From contig NW_005199796.1 of NCBI RefSeq assembly GCF_000372725.1, positions 28,528-88,979 on the forward strand: a stretch of 60,452 bases of DNA, given 5' to 3'. The stretch is from Emiliania huxleyi CCMP1516 (lineage: Eukaryota; Haptophyta; Isochrysidales; Noelaerhabdaceae). The notes beneath the pieces are model-generated. The model searched no databases and had not been told where the DNA came from. It worked only from the letters and a program-made list of their open reading frames with translations. The stretch's first letter is position 1; each line of letters starts with the position of its first letter. Of this stretch, positions 29,478 to 39,500 are shown one piece after another. Both the position numbers and the translations under genes were made by a program.

Positions 29478-31744
29478 CTGACATCAAGGTTGCTGGTGCT
29501 GTACCCTTTCCACTTGATGAGGAATTCGCGCCCCTCCACTCGTGCGCCTGCACTGCCAGTGCCGGATCGATGTTTGAGGATGCAATCGGGAAAGTAGGTG
29601 TCCTCACCATCCTCCTCCTCGTGATCGCTGCCGCCGCCGCCGCCATCGCCATCGTCATCGTCATCGTCAACGTCGCTCTCCTCGTCGCTGCTGTCCGCGT
29701 CGCTTCGGGCCGGCCGCCGTGTGCCGCGAGTCTCGCGCCGCTCCTCCTGGTCGAGCGCATCCTCGATAGCCTTCCACTCCTCGAGGCTCGGCGCGTGCCA
29801 TCGGCCCGCGCCGCGCAGCGCCTCGGCGCAGCCAAGCGCAACCATTAGAGGCCGCACAGCCTCGACCACCTCAAAGTACAGCTGACGAATTGTATCCACC
29901 GTGGGCCAGTCCCAGAAGATGTACTCGTCGCTCTCTGAGGCTGTCCAATGCGAGCGGCTGTAGTTCTTGTTGGAGACGTCGTGAGGTAGGTGTACGTCGT
30001 CACGGCTGAATATGTCGAGCGAAAAGATAAAACGCTTCACGAGCTGTAGTAGTTCAGCGATCGTGAAGTCGGTCTGGTGCGGCACGCCCGGAGCTCGGAG
30101 AAGAAGTGCTCGAGCTGGTCAGAGCCGATGAGCCACGGCGGGAACTGCTTGTCCGGGAAGTAGTGCGCCCAAAGCAGCACCACCATCACAAGCGCCTGGC
30201 ACTGGATCACGTGCGCCGCATGCGTCTGCATCGAGATGAAGCTCGACTTTGGGCTGTCTGTGACTTCGATCCACTCTAGCCACCATCGGAGAAACACCAG
30301 GCAAGACCAGGCACTGCAGCGACCAGCGGATGCGCATCTGCGGCGTCGTGGATGCCGCACGATCCATCCACGATGCCCGTCCGCTCGCGATGGCCCACAC
30401 GTAGGCCAGCATTCCAAAGCACTCGGGGCGCTTGGAAAGCGCGATGCGAGTGGCCACGTTGAGTCGCCGCTCGGCCGCGGGCACGTCCATCGGATCGGCA
30501 TTGTTGACGTCCCCGGCGTGCAGCCCGGCCTCGTCTCGGACCGCGACATACATCATCGCGAGGGCTGCGTAGTAGCCGATCAGCAGGAAGCATGTGAGGA
30601 GGAAGGGCTGCAGGCTGCCGTTCTTGAAGTCATGGGTCGGGTCGGTGGTTGCCGCCATCTCGCACGTCATGTGCTCACGGCGAAAGGCACCGAGGCTGAA
30701 GAGTGCGTCGTGCTCGCCGTTGCTCTCGAGCAGCTCGTGCCCGATGCTAATGTTGGACGCCCGCCCAGCGCCACGGATATTGCCGCTGAATTTGAAAAAG
30801 CGGCTGTGGTTGCCTGCATTGTCTCCTGATACAGTCGGGAGCACGTGTCCGAAGCCCGCCTCGGTCAGTCCCTCACAGATGCTGTCCACGTACGTGACGA
30901 GGTCGTCCGAGCCGTACTTTAGGTCGGTGGGCAAGATGCCCACTGGCAGCATCAGCGAGGGGATACGCGGGCTGAGAGGGCAGAGCAGGAAGACGAGAGC
31001 ATAGCCAGCTGCCACCTTTGTGTTGAGAAAGTTCTTCATGTCGTCCCACGAGTCAAAGCCGAGGCGCGAGTCGAAGTCCATCTGCCCCACCCACCGGCCG
31101 GTCTTTTGGTCCCACGCTAGCTTTCCCGTGACCTTGACCGCATCAAAGGCGAGGCCAAAAGGCTGCGTCTTAGGATCATACTTAGCCAGTGGCAGAGAAG
31201 ATCCGGAACGCCTGCTGTCCCCACTGGCGCTGACTGTAGCCTGTGGATGCGAAGGCGTCGGACGCGGCAACAGCAACCTTCTTGCGGCGCGGCAACCACA
31301 AGTAGATCTGTCGGACTGGCTCGGGGACGACGACTTTGCAGAAGACGCCGGCTGGGGCAAGGGCGGCAAGGGCAAGGGCAAGGGCAAGGGCAAGGGCGGC
31401 GGCGGCAAGGACGGCGGGGGCGGCGGCGCCAAGGGCAAAGGTGCCAAGGGTGGGGGCGCCAAGGGCGCAGCGGGCGCCAAGGGCGCTGGCGGCGGCAGAG
31501 GGCGCGGCTTGCCTGGCGCTGGCGGAGGCGAGAGGTCGGAGAGGCGGGGCATGCTTGAGCGGCACCTGACGCCCCAGCGCGGCAAGGGAGGCAAGGGAGG
31601 CAAGGGGAAGGGCAAGGGGAAGGGCGGCATCAGCAAGCGCGGCGGCGGGCGTGGCGGCGGTCGGAGGTGACGCACAGATAGGATCGCGTCCGGCGGTGTG
31701 GGGAGATGCGAGTCGGTGCTGCTCCCCCTTGTGTGCCCCGCCAC
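29478..31744 (-). pseudogene. P-element-like transposase with C-terminal chromodomain, frameshifted and 3'-truncated
   Basis: Conserved transposase blocks run in order on the minus strand: GLAFDAVKVTGKLAWDQKTG then RWVGQMDFDS (first acidic residue and the GxLxG-like strand), LPTVSGDNAGNHSRFFKF (second Asp, the DGxxxNRxFF-type motif), TTDPTHDFKNGSLQPF (DPxHxxKN motif) and LIGSDQLEHFFSELRA (LExFF motif). A chromodomain follows an acidic stretch: TYFPDCILKHR, REFLIKWKGYSTSNL. Adjacent blocks lie in different frames near 30300 and 30090 with no plausible intron, so I call it a pseudogene. The chromodomain ends before its expected Trp-Glu-Pro, at the edge of the inverted duplication (29477). The N-terminal Pro-rich frame up to 31744 may not be coding. 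Confidence 0.65.
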
Positions 31745-31797
31745 CTCTTTGACGTTGTGTGTGTGTGTGTGTGGAGAAGCAGTTTACCGTACACGTT
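31725..31797 (+). repeat. CCCCACCACCT / GTGGAGAAG element, copy 4
   Basis: GCCCCGCCACCTCTTTGACG then a GT run and GTGGAGAAGCAGTTTACCG. It lies between the transposase and the kelch gene. Confidence 0.65.
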
Positions 31798-31925
31798 ACT
31801 TGTTCAAAAGGTAAAGCCACAGAGGGCACCCCAGGCAGCGGGCATCTCTCGCGTGTGTGTCGACTTTGTCGCGGTCTCGACTCTGCACACCGGGGCGACG
31901 CGCGACGCCGCCGCGCCTCCGTCGG

Positions 31926-33083
31926 CTATAGCAAGGCGACGCCCAGAGAGATCCGCGCCGTCCCCATCGGCGCAACCGAATCCCATACCCCCAACGCCGG
32001 GTCGTAACGCTCCACCAGGCTGCTAGCTCCGTCCTCGAACTCCTCGTTCTGTCCGCCCACAGCGTACAGCTTGCCGTCGAGCACCGCCACGGCGTGACGA
32101 TTTCGAGCCGTCGCCGTCGGCGCCACCGCCTCCCACGCGTTCGTCGCCGGGTCGTACTGCTCGACCGAGCTGAGCCAGCCGTCGTCGTCGTTGCGTCCTC
32201 CCACGGCGTACAGCTTGCCGTCGAGCACCGCAACTGCGAGGTCGTCCCGCTCCTCCGCCATCGGCGCCACCGCCTCCCACGCGTTCGCTGTCGGGTCGTA
32301 CCGCTCGACCGAGCTGAGGTGGTCGCCATCGAATCCGCCCACAGCGTACAGCTTGCCGTCGAGCACCGCCACGCCAAAAACAGCCCGCGCCGCCGCCATC
32401 GGCGCCACCGCCTCCCACGCGTTCGTCGCGGGATCGTACCGCTCGACCGAGCTGAGGAATTGGTCGTCGTCGTTCCATCCGCCCACTGCGTACAGATTGC
32501 CGTCCAGCACCGCCACGGCGTGGTTCTCGCGTGGTGTCACCATCGGCGCCACCTCCTCCCACGCATTCGTCGCCAGGTCGTACCGCTCCACCGAGTTGGA
32601 TGCTTCGTCAGCCTCACTCTCGCCGCCCACCGCGTAGAGCTTGCCATCGAGCACCGCCGTGCCGACATACCTTCGTGCTGTAGACATCGGCGCCACAGCC
32701 TCCTCCTCCCACGCATTCGTTGACGGGTCGTACCGCTCCAGCGAGCTGACAAACTCATCGTTGCTGCCGTGGCCGCCGAACACGAGCAGGCGCGGCCTCT
32801 CGCGCTTCTTCAGCGTCTCCTTCCAGCCGCGGCGCCACGCGCGGCACGTCCCCTTGACGGCGTGCTCCGTGGTCGGCAGCTGGGCGAGGATGTGCGGGGC
32901 GAGGTCCGGCGAGAGGAGGACCTCGGAGAGGATCCACTCGGGCTGCTCCGCGAGCCGAGCGGCGTGCTCCTCCGCCACACGCATTGCGGCGGGGCTCCAG
33001 AGGGGCGCCTGCTCGTCGATGAAGGCGACGAGCTGCTCTGGCGAGAGGCCAGACAGGCGGGCGCCGATGCGGTGGGAGGCCAT
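31926..33083 (-). CDS. F-box-like / kelch-repeat protein
   Basis: A single exon of 385 residues from the ATG at 33083; the frame is open upstream to 33161 but becomes low-complexity. Residues about 45-85 (LLSPDLAPHILAQLPTTEHA then VKGTCRAWRRGWKE) resemble an F-box. Six kelch blades follow, each with a YAVGG-type double glycine and a YDPATNAWEAVAPM-type Tyr...Trp (LLVFGGHGSNDEF, YAVGGESEADEAS, YAVGGWNDDDQFL, YAVGGFDGDHLSS, YAVGGRNDDDGWL, YAVGGQNEEFEDG). Such proteins usually recruit substrates to SCF ubiquitin ligases. The repeats are very similar to each other at DNA level (GTCGAGCACCGCCAC recurs), which suggests recent internal duplication. Confidence 0.85.
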   Translation of the reverse strand: MASHRIGARLSGLSPEQLVAFIDEQAPLWSPAAMRVAEEHAARLAEQPEWILSEVLLSPDLAPHILAQLPTTEHAVKGTCRAWRRGWKETLKKRERPRLLVFGGHGSNDEFVSSLERYDPSTNAWEEEAVAPMSTARRYVGTAVLDGKLYAVGGESEADEASNSVERYDLATNAWEEVAPMVTPRENHAVAVLDGNLYAVGGWNDDDQFLSSVERYDPATNAWEAVAPMAAARAVFGVAVLDGKLYAVGGFDGDHLSSVERYDPTANAWEAVAPMAEERDDLAVAVLDGKLYAVGGRNDDDGWLSSVEQYDPATNAWEAVAPTATARNRHAVAVLDGKLYAVGGQNEEFEDGASSLVERYDPALGVWDSVAPMGTARISLGVALL

Positions 33084-34095
33084 CGGCGCGGCGGCGGCTG
33101 GTTCAGCGTTTTCTTTTTGAGGCCAAGGAGCTGCCCCCCTCCCGAGTTCACGTCCAAGCACGAGTTCCTACACCAGGCGCAGCGGCGCTTCACGACGGTG
33201 GTCCACAACAGGAACTGGCGCGACCTCGCCGTGGAGCTCGCCAAAGAGGGCTCCGCGGGATCGCGGTCGGCAAGAAGGGCAAGGCGCAGGCCAAGGGCAG
33301 GGAGCGGGCGAAGCATGCGGGCCGCTCTCGGACTCGGTTGTGCGCGCGGGTGCAGAGACCGTTATTATGGCGCGAGTCAGGAAGGGGGGGGGGGGGCGAG
33401 GGGACGGGAAGAAGGGAAACCTGTGTTTAAAGGGATGAAATTCTTTTTCGCCCAATAAATAAATAAATAAAACGGCCCCCCCAAACAAGGGGTGGGAGAA
33501 GGACAGGGTCCCACACTGGGCACGAGGCGCGCGTAAAATTCTTTTTGGGTGTAAAGTTCTTTTTCGTCGTCATATATGCACACACTCACACACATATATG
33601 CAGCCTCCACCACCACCGTGGCACAGCCTCCAGGAGCTCATTTTCGACCCGTCCGCCTTCAAGGCAACGACGGTGCGCGTCTGCCGTCTCTGGCACAATC
33701 GTCATGCTCGACGGAACTCTTGGCCGCCTCGACCTCGCTGACCGTGGCGCAAAGCTTATTGACACCCGAGCTATGCCCCACGACCTGAGCCGGAGCCAGG
33801 GGGGGGGGGGGGGGGGTTAGCAATGCCAAACAACTCTAACACTCACACGTCATTTGGGATTTGGGGCCTGGAGCCGTTGTTTTGTTGCACAGCTATGGTG
33901 TCCCGCACACCGAGGGAGTCCAGCGAGCTGCCGCGTGGAAAGCAGCGCCATTCTTTTTTTGCGTTTGGTCATCCGTACCTTTGCGCTAGTGGGAAATAGA
34001 AGAAAGAAAGAAAACAGACAACCCAAGGGAGGGATGGGAGAACGGCACGGCGCTAGTAGGAGGTGATTGATTGATAGAGCTCACACTAGAGGCCG
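33084..34095. other. Intergenic with dispersed repeats
   Basis: 33455-33520 repeats the AATAAATAAAACGG...AAACAAGGGGTGGGAGAAGG block of 9640-9710. A 20-G run lies near 33799-33818. 33820-33850 carries the reversed AACTCTAACACTCACACGT motif. Plus-strand sequence 33147-33250 reads FTSKHEFLHQAQRRFTTVVH then NRNWRDLAVELAKEG and might be an exon of something upstream, but I cannot connect it to a gene. Confidence 0.45.
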
Positions 34096-34530
34096 TCATC
34101 GCATTCGCCCTGGCCCAGCGCTGACTTCTGACTGTTGTTGCCGTCTATCCCTTTCTCGACTGTCTGTGCCCCCGAGTTCATTGATTGACGCCGCCGTCTG
34201 CTCCTCCGCCGCCCTCCGCCTCTTCTCCTTCGGCGCATCGGCCCACCCCTGGTGCTGCTCGGCGCGCCGCTCGCCCTTCTCGAGCCTCTCCCTCTTCGTG
34301 GGCGGACGGGCGTACGCGAACAGCTCGTCGGCGTCGCCCGCCGCCGCCCGCCTTTCCGCGGGCACGGTGCGCACCGCCTCCGCCGTCCACGCCTCCCGCA
34401 ACGCCGCGCCCCGGCCCTCGCCGAGCCGCTGGAATGGTCCGCCGCCGTCGGCGTTCGCCGCCGCCGCGGCCCAGGCCGCCGCGGTCAGCGCCGCGCCCTG
34501 ACCGACGAACGCGCACAGCGGATCCGGCAT
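34096..34530 (-). CDS. Unknown protein, paralogue of 3683-4567
   Basis: 144 residues from the ATG at 34530. It shares with the 3.7-kb gene GAALTAAA, GGPFQRLGEGRGAALREAWT, TVPAERRAAAGDAD and PTKRER, then the ERRAEQHQ...AAEEQTA stretch, but lacks that gene's longer C-terminus. Because the similarity starts at the same ATG in both, I believe the start. A dispersed repeat of the same family lies about 160 bp upstream of both genes. Function unknown. Confidence 0.5.
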   Translation of the reverse strand: MPDPLCAFVGQGAALTAAAWAAAAANADGGGPFQRLGEGRGAALREAWTAEAVRTVPAERRAAAGDADELFAYARPPTKRERLEKGERRAEQHQGWADAPKEKRRRAAEEQTAASINELGGTDSRERDRRQQQSEVSAGPGRMR

Positions 34531-34689
34531 CTGGCCCGCCGCCTCCCTCGCCCCGTGGTGGCCAGACCCTCCTCCACCCCTTGTGCAATCGCGCTTGTTA
34601 CGCCTGATCGCATCATCGATTCATTATCTTACGTCCGTCCCGCCGCCCGCCGCGCGGCCAGACTCCACATCACCTCAACGTAAACGAAT

Positions 34690-34800
34690 ATTGATGGGAA
34701 GGCGAAACACAGTCCGACCAACGACTGGGACACCAACGCGGTATGGGTGGACGCTAGACAGGCGATGACGGTCACACAGGAGCGACACACAGAACCACAA
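34690..34800. repeat. Dispersed repeat, type B copy 3
   Basis: Nearly identical to 5425-5533, including CAGGCGATGACGGTCACACA and the end CACACAGAACCACAA. Confidence 0.8.
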
Positions 34801-35153
34801 GACAAGAAAGAAAGAAAGAAAGAAAACAGACAACCCAAGGGAGGGATGGGAGGACGGCGCGCCGCCACCACACAGGGATTTTAAGGAGAGGTGTGTGGTG
34901 CGCTAGCCGTCGCCCACCCTAGGGAGTCTGCCTCTTCCTATCTCTCTTCGCAGTCTCTCGCCGATTCTCGCTACAAGACAAGAAAAAAGAAAGAAAGAAA
35001 GAAAACAGACAACCCAAGGGAGGGATGGGAGGACGGCACGCCGCCACCACACAGGGATTTTAAGGAGAGGTGTGTGGTGCGCTATCCGTCGCCCACCCTA
35101 GGGAGTCTGCCTCTTCCTATCTCTCTTCGCAGTCTCTCGCCTATTCTCGCTGC
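34797..35153. repeat. 176-bp direct tandem duplication upstream of the PKS
   Basis: 34797-34972 and 34973 to about 35153 match over their length, with a few changes and a small length difference in the GAAA tract. Each unit has an (AAAG)n tract, GAGGGATGGGAGGACGGC, CACACAGGGATTTTAAGGAG and GTCTGCCTCTTCCTATCTCT. Confidence 0.9.
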
Positions 35154-35534
35154 AACCTTCATGCCACCTCGCGGTCGTCCCACCCTCGTCGTTCTCTCCC
35201 ACACACAAGACACTCAGGAGGTAGGGTGGCACAAATTTCTTTTTTTGCGTTTGGTCATGGCTCACACTCCAAGGTGGAGGCTGAGAGCGCTCGTTCCGAC
35301 GCCCTCTTCGCCACCACACGTCGCCGACCAGCAATCTCTCCTCCAACGCCGTGCGTCCCTCCGCCGTCACCACCGCCGCCCTGCCAAAACCGATGCCTCC
35401 GGTTGCACCTTGGCCTCCACCGCCCTCTCCTCACCTGCCGCCAGCCTCTCAGACTCCGTCGCCGCGACTCCCCAGCCGCCGCCGCCGCCGACAGCCCTGC
35501 TCCTCCCCTCGGCAGGTCCTCGAGTGCCTGCCAC

Positions 35535-36530
35535 ATGCCTGCGGACGACAGCACGGACAGTGCTGCGAGCGCGAGCGCCGCCGCCAAGGCAGCGCTCGCC
35601 GTTGCGGAGGAGTCAAAAGCGATCGCTGTGCAGCTGAGCAAGAGGCTCGAGGAGCAGCAAGAGACGCTGCGCACCTACTCCTCGTCGCTGCTCGGCCAGA
35701 GCCGCATGTTCGCCTACATGAAGATGGCCGAGGAGTGGCCTTCCTCCGGCGCCAGCTCGCCGAGCCGCACGCCGCCTCCCGTCCCCGGCTCCTCCACCGG
35801 CGGCGACAGCTCCTCCTCGTCCTCTCGCCGCTCTTGGGCCGACCAGCCGCTGTCTCACCGCGGTCCCTGCTCTGAGTGCGGCCGCCTCGTGCTGCTGACG
35901 GAGGGGCGGCGCCAGAACGACTGTGGGAGCTACCGCCACATTGACTGCGCCCTCGCCGCGGTGATGGCCAGGCAGAGAGAGGCTGCTGCGATGGCCCTGG
36001 GCAGCCTGGGTCGAGGCAGCCTGGCGCTCCCACGGCCGCCGCCGAAGGGGCCGCTCGACAGGTTCGCGGTCGCTCCGTCGAACGGGTCTGTCAGCCCGCC
36101 TAACGGCCACGCCAGCGGCTACGCGGCGGCGGCCGACGGCGCCACAAAGCCAGGCGGCGCCGCAAAGCCAGGCGGCGCCGCAAAGGCGAACGGCGTCGCC
36201 GGCGCTCCCAGCCGCGCTCTCGGGGCCCCGGCCGCGCCGCCGCTCGACATCACGCAGCTCGTCGCCGCCTCCGACCGGCCCGCCGGCGGCGCCCACGCCG
36301 CCTCCTGCGCTCCGGCCGTCACGCTGGAGACGGTGCTCGCGAATCTGTACGAGCTGTCCGGAGAGCACATCGACGCCGACGCGCCGCTGCTCGAGTCGGG
36401 GCTCGACTCGGTGGGCGCGGTCGAGCTGGGGAACCAGCTGCAGCAGCAGACGGGCGAGGAGCTTCCCGCCACCCTCATCTTCGACCACCCGACTGCCCGC
36501 CAGCTCGCGGACTTCTTTGCGAGCAGCGGC
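35535..36530 (+). other. PKS N-terminal region: helical stretch, Cys/His motif and ACP1
   Basis: An Ala-rich helix with SKRLEEQQETLRTY is followed by a Ser/Pro linker, then GPCSECGRLVLLTEGRRQND with CGSYRHIDCALA (a CxxC...C...HxxC pattern like a small zinc site), then a Pro/Ala/Gly linker. ACP1 (about 36318-36525) has LLESGLDSVGAVELGNQLQQ, whose DS serine carries the phosphopantetheine, and ends with FDHPTARQLADFF. No KS, AT or CoA-ligase precedes ACP1, so the starter is loaded by an unknown trans-acting enzyme. Confidence 0.8.
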
Positions 36531-39500
36531 ATGCAGGAGGCGCTGCAAGACAGCCTGCCTGCCACCCTGCCGGCCACCGGCCTTCCCGCCGCCCGCCTCG
36601 AGGCGCTCACGGCGCGAGTCGGCGTCTTCGGCCTCGCGGCGACGCTGCCTGCGGGGGTGGGTGCACCCTCCGCGCTGCGCTGCGCCGCTGCATGCGGCAG
36701 CGAGCTGGTCCGCGAGGTGCGCATCTCGGCTACGTGGCGGCTGCGTCTTACCTCGGCCACACCTCGGCTGCGTCTCGGCCATGACCCATGGCTTGCTCCC
36801 TCGAGGTGCCGCCCGAGCGGTGGGGCGACGAGCGGCAGCCTCTACCTCCCCGCCGCGCCGCCATCGGGGGCGGGGAGGTCTCGTCACGGGCGGTGGGTGC
36901 GGAGTAGGCTGTCCGAGCTCGACTCACTCTCGCCGGAGGTTGCCCTGCGAGCGAGGCACGGCGGCTGGCTCGCGGACCCCTCCCTCTTTGACCCCGCCCG
37001 CTTCTCCGTCTCGCCCGCCGAGGCGGCCGCCGTGGACCCGCAGCAGCGGCTGCTGCTCGAGTCCGGGTACGAGGCGCTGCACGGCGCGGGGAGGGAGCGC
37101 GGATCGCTGCTCGGCTCGCTGACGGGCGTCTTCGTCGCCATCGCCGCCAACGATTGGGCCGAGATCGTCCGGGACTCGCCGATGGCGAGGAGCGTCTACG
37201 CCGCCACGGGCAGCAACCACTCCATCGCGTCGGGGCGGCTCTCGTTTGTGCTCGGCCTGCAGGGGCCCTGCGCCGCCTACGACACTGCCTGCTCGGCGGC
37301 GCTCGTCGCCGGCCACGCGGCGCTGCGCGCGCTTCAGCTGAGCGAGTGCAGCGCCGGCCTCGTCTGCGCCGTCAACCTGATGCTCCTTCCTGCGGCGGGC
37401 GTCGCGTGCGCCACGGCGGGCATGACCTCCGCGCGAGGCCACTGCCACACGTTCGACGCTCGCGCGGACGGGTACGTGCGGAGCGAGTCGGTGTGCTCCG
37501 CGGCGCTGCAGCGGAGCGGTGGAGGCGAGAGCGCGTACTTGCGCCAGCGCGAGGCCGCGCCGCTCACACACGTCGCGGAGCGCTTTGGCCTCAGCGGCAG
37601 CTGCGTGCGGCAGGACGGCAAGAGCGCGAGCCTGACGGCGCCAAACGGCCAGGCGCAGCAGGCGCTGCTGCGGGCGGCGCTGGCGGACGCGGCCGTGACA
37701 CCCGACCAGCTTGGCTGCGTCGAGGCGCACGGCACGGGCACGCCGCTCGGCGACCCGATCGAGGCCGGCTCGCTCAAGGCGGCCGTGATTGCGAGGCGGG
37801 GCGCCGGCGACGAGCCGCTGCGCGTCAGCAGCGTCAAGGCGAACGCCGGGCACGCCGAGCCGGCGGCGGGCGCGTCGGGGATGGTGCGGCTCGCCCTGTC
37901 CCTCTCTCACGCGGAGGCGCCTCCGAACGCGATGCTGCGCCTCCTCAACGAGCACGTCGGCGCCGCGCTGCGCGGGTCCTCGGCGCTGCTGCCAGTCGGC
38001 CTCGCGCCTCTGCCGGCGCCCTCCGACGGCGCCTCCGCCCGCGTCGGCGGCGTGAGCTCGTTTGGGTACAGCGGCACGATCGCGCACGCGGTGCTGCAGG
38101 TGGAGGCGGCGGCGGAGCGGGGCGGGCCGGAGGCCGGCATCGAGCCGCCTCGGTACCTGCGTCGCCGCTTCGCGTGGCGCGAGACGCCGCACCCTCTGAC
38201 GCACCGGAGGGCCGAGGGGGAGGAGGGAGGCTCGGTGACGCTGCGGTCGCCGGCGGCGGGGGCGCTGCTGGCGCTGGTGGCCGACCACGTCGTGCAGGGG
38301 CGCGTCGTGTTCCCCGGCGCGGGCTACCTCGAGATGGCGCGCGCGGCGTGCGTCGCCGCGTCGGGTGGTGCTGGCGGCGGCGCGGTGCTGCGTCGCGCCT
38401 TCTTCCTGCAGCCCTTTCTACTGGACGGCTCGCTCGACCGGCTGTGGCTGAGCTGCGAGCTGGGCGGCGCAGAGGAGCGGTTCGAGATCCGGAGCGAGCT
38501 GGACGAGCAGCGCACCGCGCACTGCGGCGGCTCGGCCGCCGCGTCCGACAGCCGGCTCGCGCCGCTCGCGCTCGCGCCCGCCCGCGCCGGCTGCGCGCAC
38601 GCCGTGGACCTGGCGCGGCTGTACGCGGCGTTTGGCCGCGTCGGGCTCGAGTACGGGCCAGGCTACCGGATGCTGCGCCGCGCGGCCGCCGCCGGCGACG
38701 CCAGCGCGTCGGTGGCGTGGCTGCATCGGCGGTGCCGCCGCGAGGGCACGCGGGTCCACCCGGCCGATTTGGACGGCGCGATCCAGCAGACGGCGCTGCT
38801 GGCGCAGGGCGCGTCGAGCGACGAGATCCGGCTGCCCTTCTCGGTCGGCGAGGCGCGGCTCGCGTCCGCCTCGGGTCGGCTCTGCTCCGCCGTCGAGGCG
38901 CAGGACGAGCACTGCAGCGCGATCGGGATCGCCAGCGCCTCTGCGCCCTGCCCCGCGCTGGCTCGCATCGATGCCTTCGAGGCGCGCGCTATGCGCGGCC
39001 AGTCCGCCGCCACGGCCTCGCAACGGTCGCGCCACTTGTACGCGACGGAGTGGGCAGAGGTCGCCTTCTCTGTGGGCGACGGCGCGTCTGCCAGAGTCTT
39101 ATCCGGCACGAGCCCTGCTGCTGGCGCTTCGCGCGCGGTTCCGCCGGCAATGTCTACTAGCGAGCACGTCTTCTCCCTGCCGCTACGCCGTGGGGCCGGG
39201 CCTCTGCCCGCCGCCGAGGCTCTGCTCTGCGTCCTCCGCCACCAGCTCGGCTCCCGGCCGGCGCCTGTCAGGGTGCTCAACGCTGGCACGCAGCCGGCAG
39301 CCGGCTCGGACGCGACACGGCCGCTGCACGGCGGCCTCTTGGGGCTCGCTCGGACGGTGCGGAGCGAGGCCATGGTCGCCTCCGTCCTGCACGTCGACGG
39401 CTGCTCGGGAGGCCGGATGGCTGTCGCTGAGGCAGGGATCGAGAAGGAGGTGGTTTGCAGCGGGCGCAAGGCGTTTGCGCCGCGGCTGCGGCGGCTTCCC

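Larger units (their letters stand above)
34531..35534. promoter_or_regulatory. Upstream region of the PKS gene, with a 176-bp tandem duplication
   Basis: Holds the type B repeat (34690-34800), the tandem pair at 34797-35153, and then an open but Ser/Pro/Arg-rich stretch to the PKS ATG at 35535. The stretch 35160-35534 is in frame with the PKS but of poor protein quality, so I treat it as leader. The promoter should lie here or inside the tandem units. No TATA-like element is convincing. Confidence 0.4.

Noticed and set aside
35070..35534. PKS start at the beginning of the open frame (35070)
   Set aside because: There is no ATG there, the sequence is part of a tandem-duplicated upstream repeat, and the translated stretch is low-complexity. 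The ATG at 35535 opens good-quality coding sequence.
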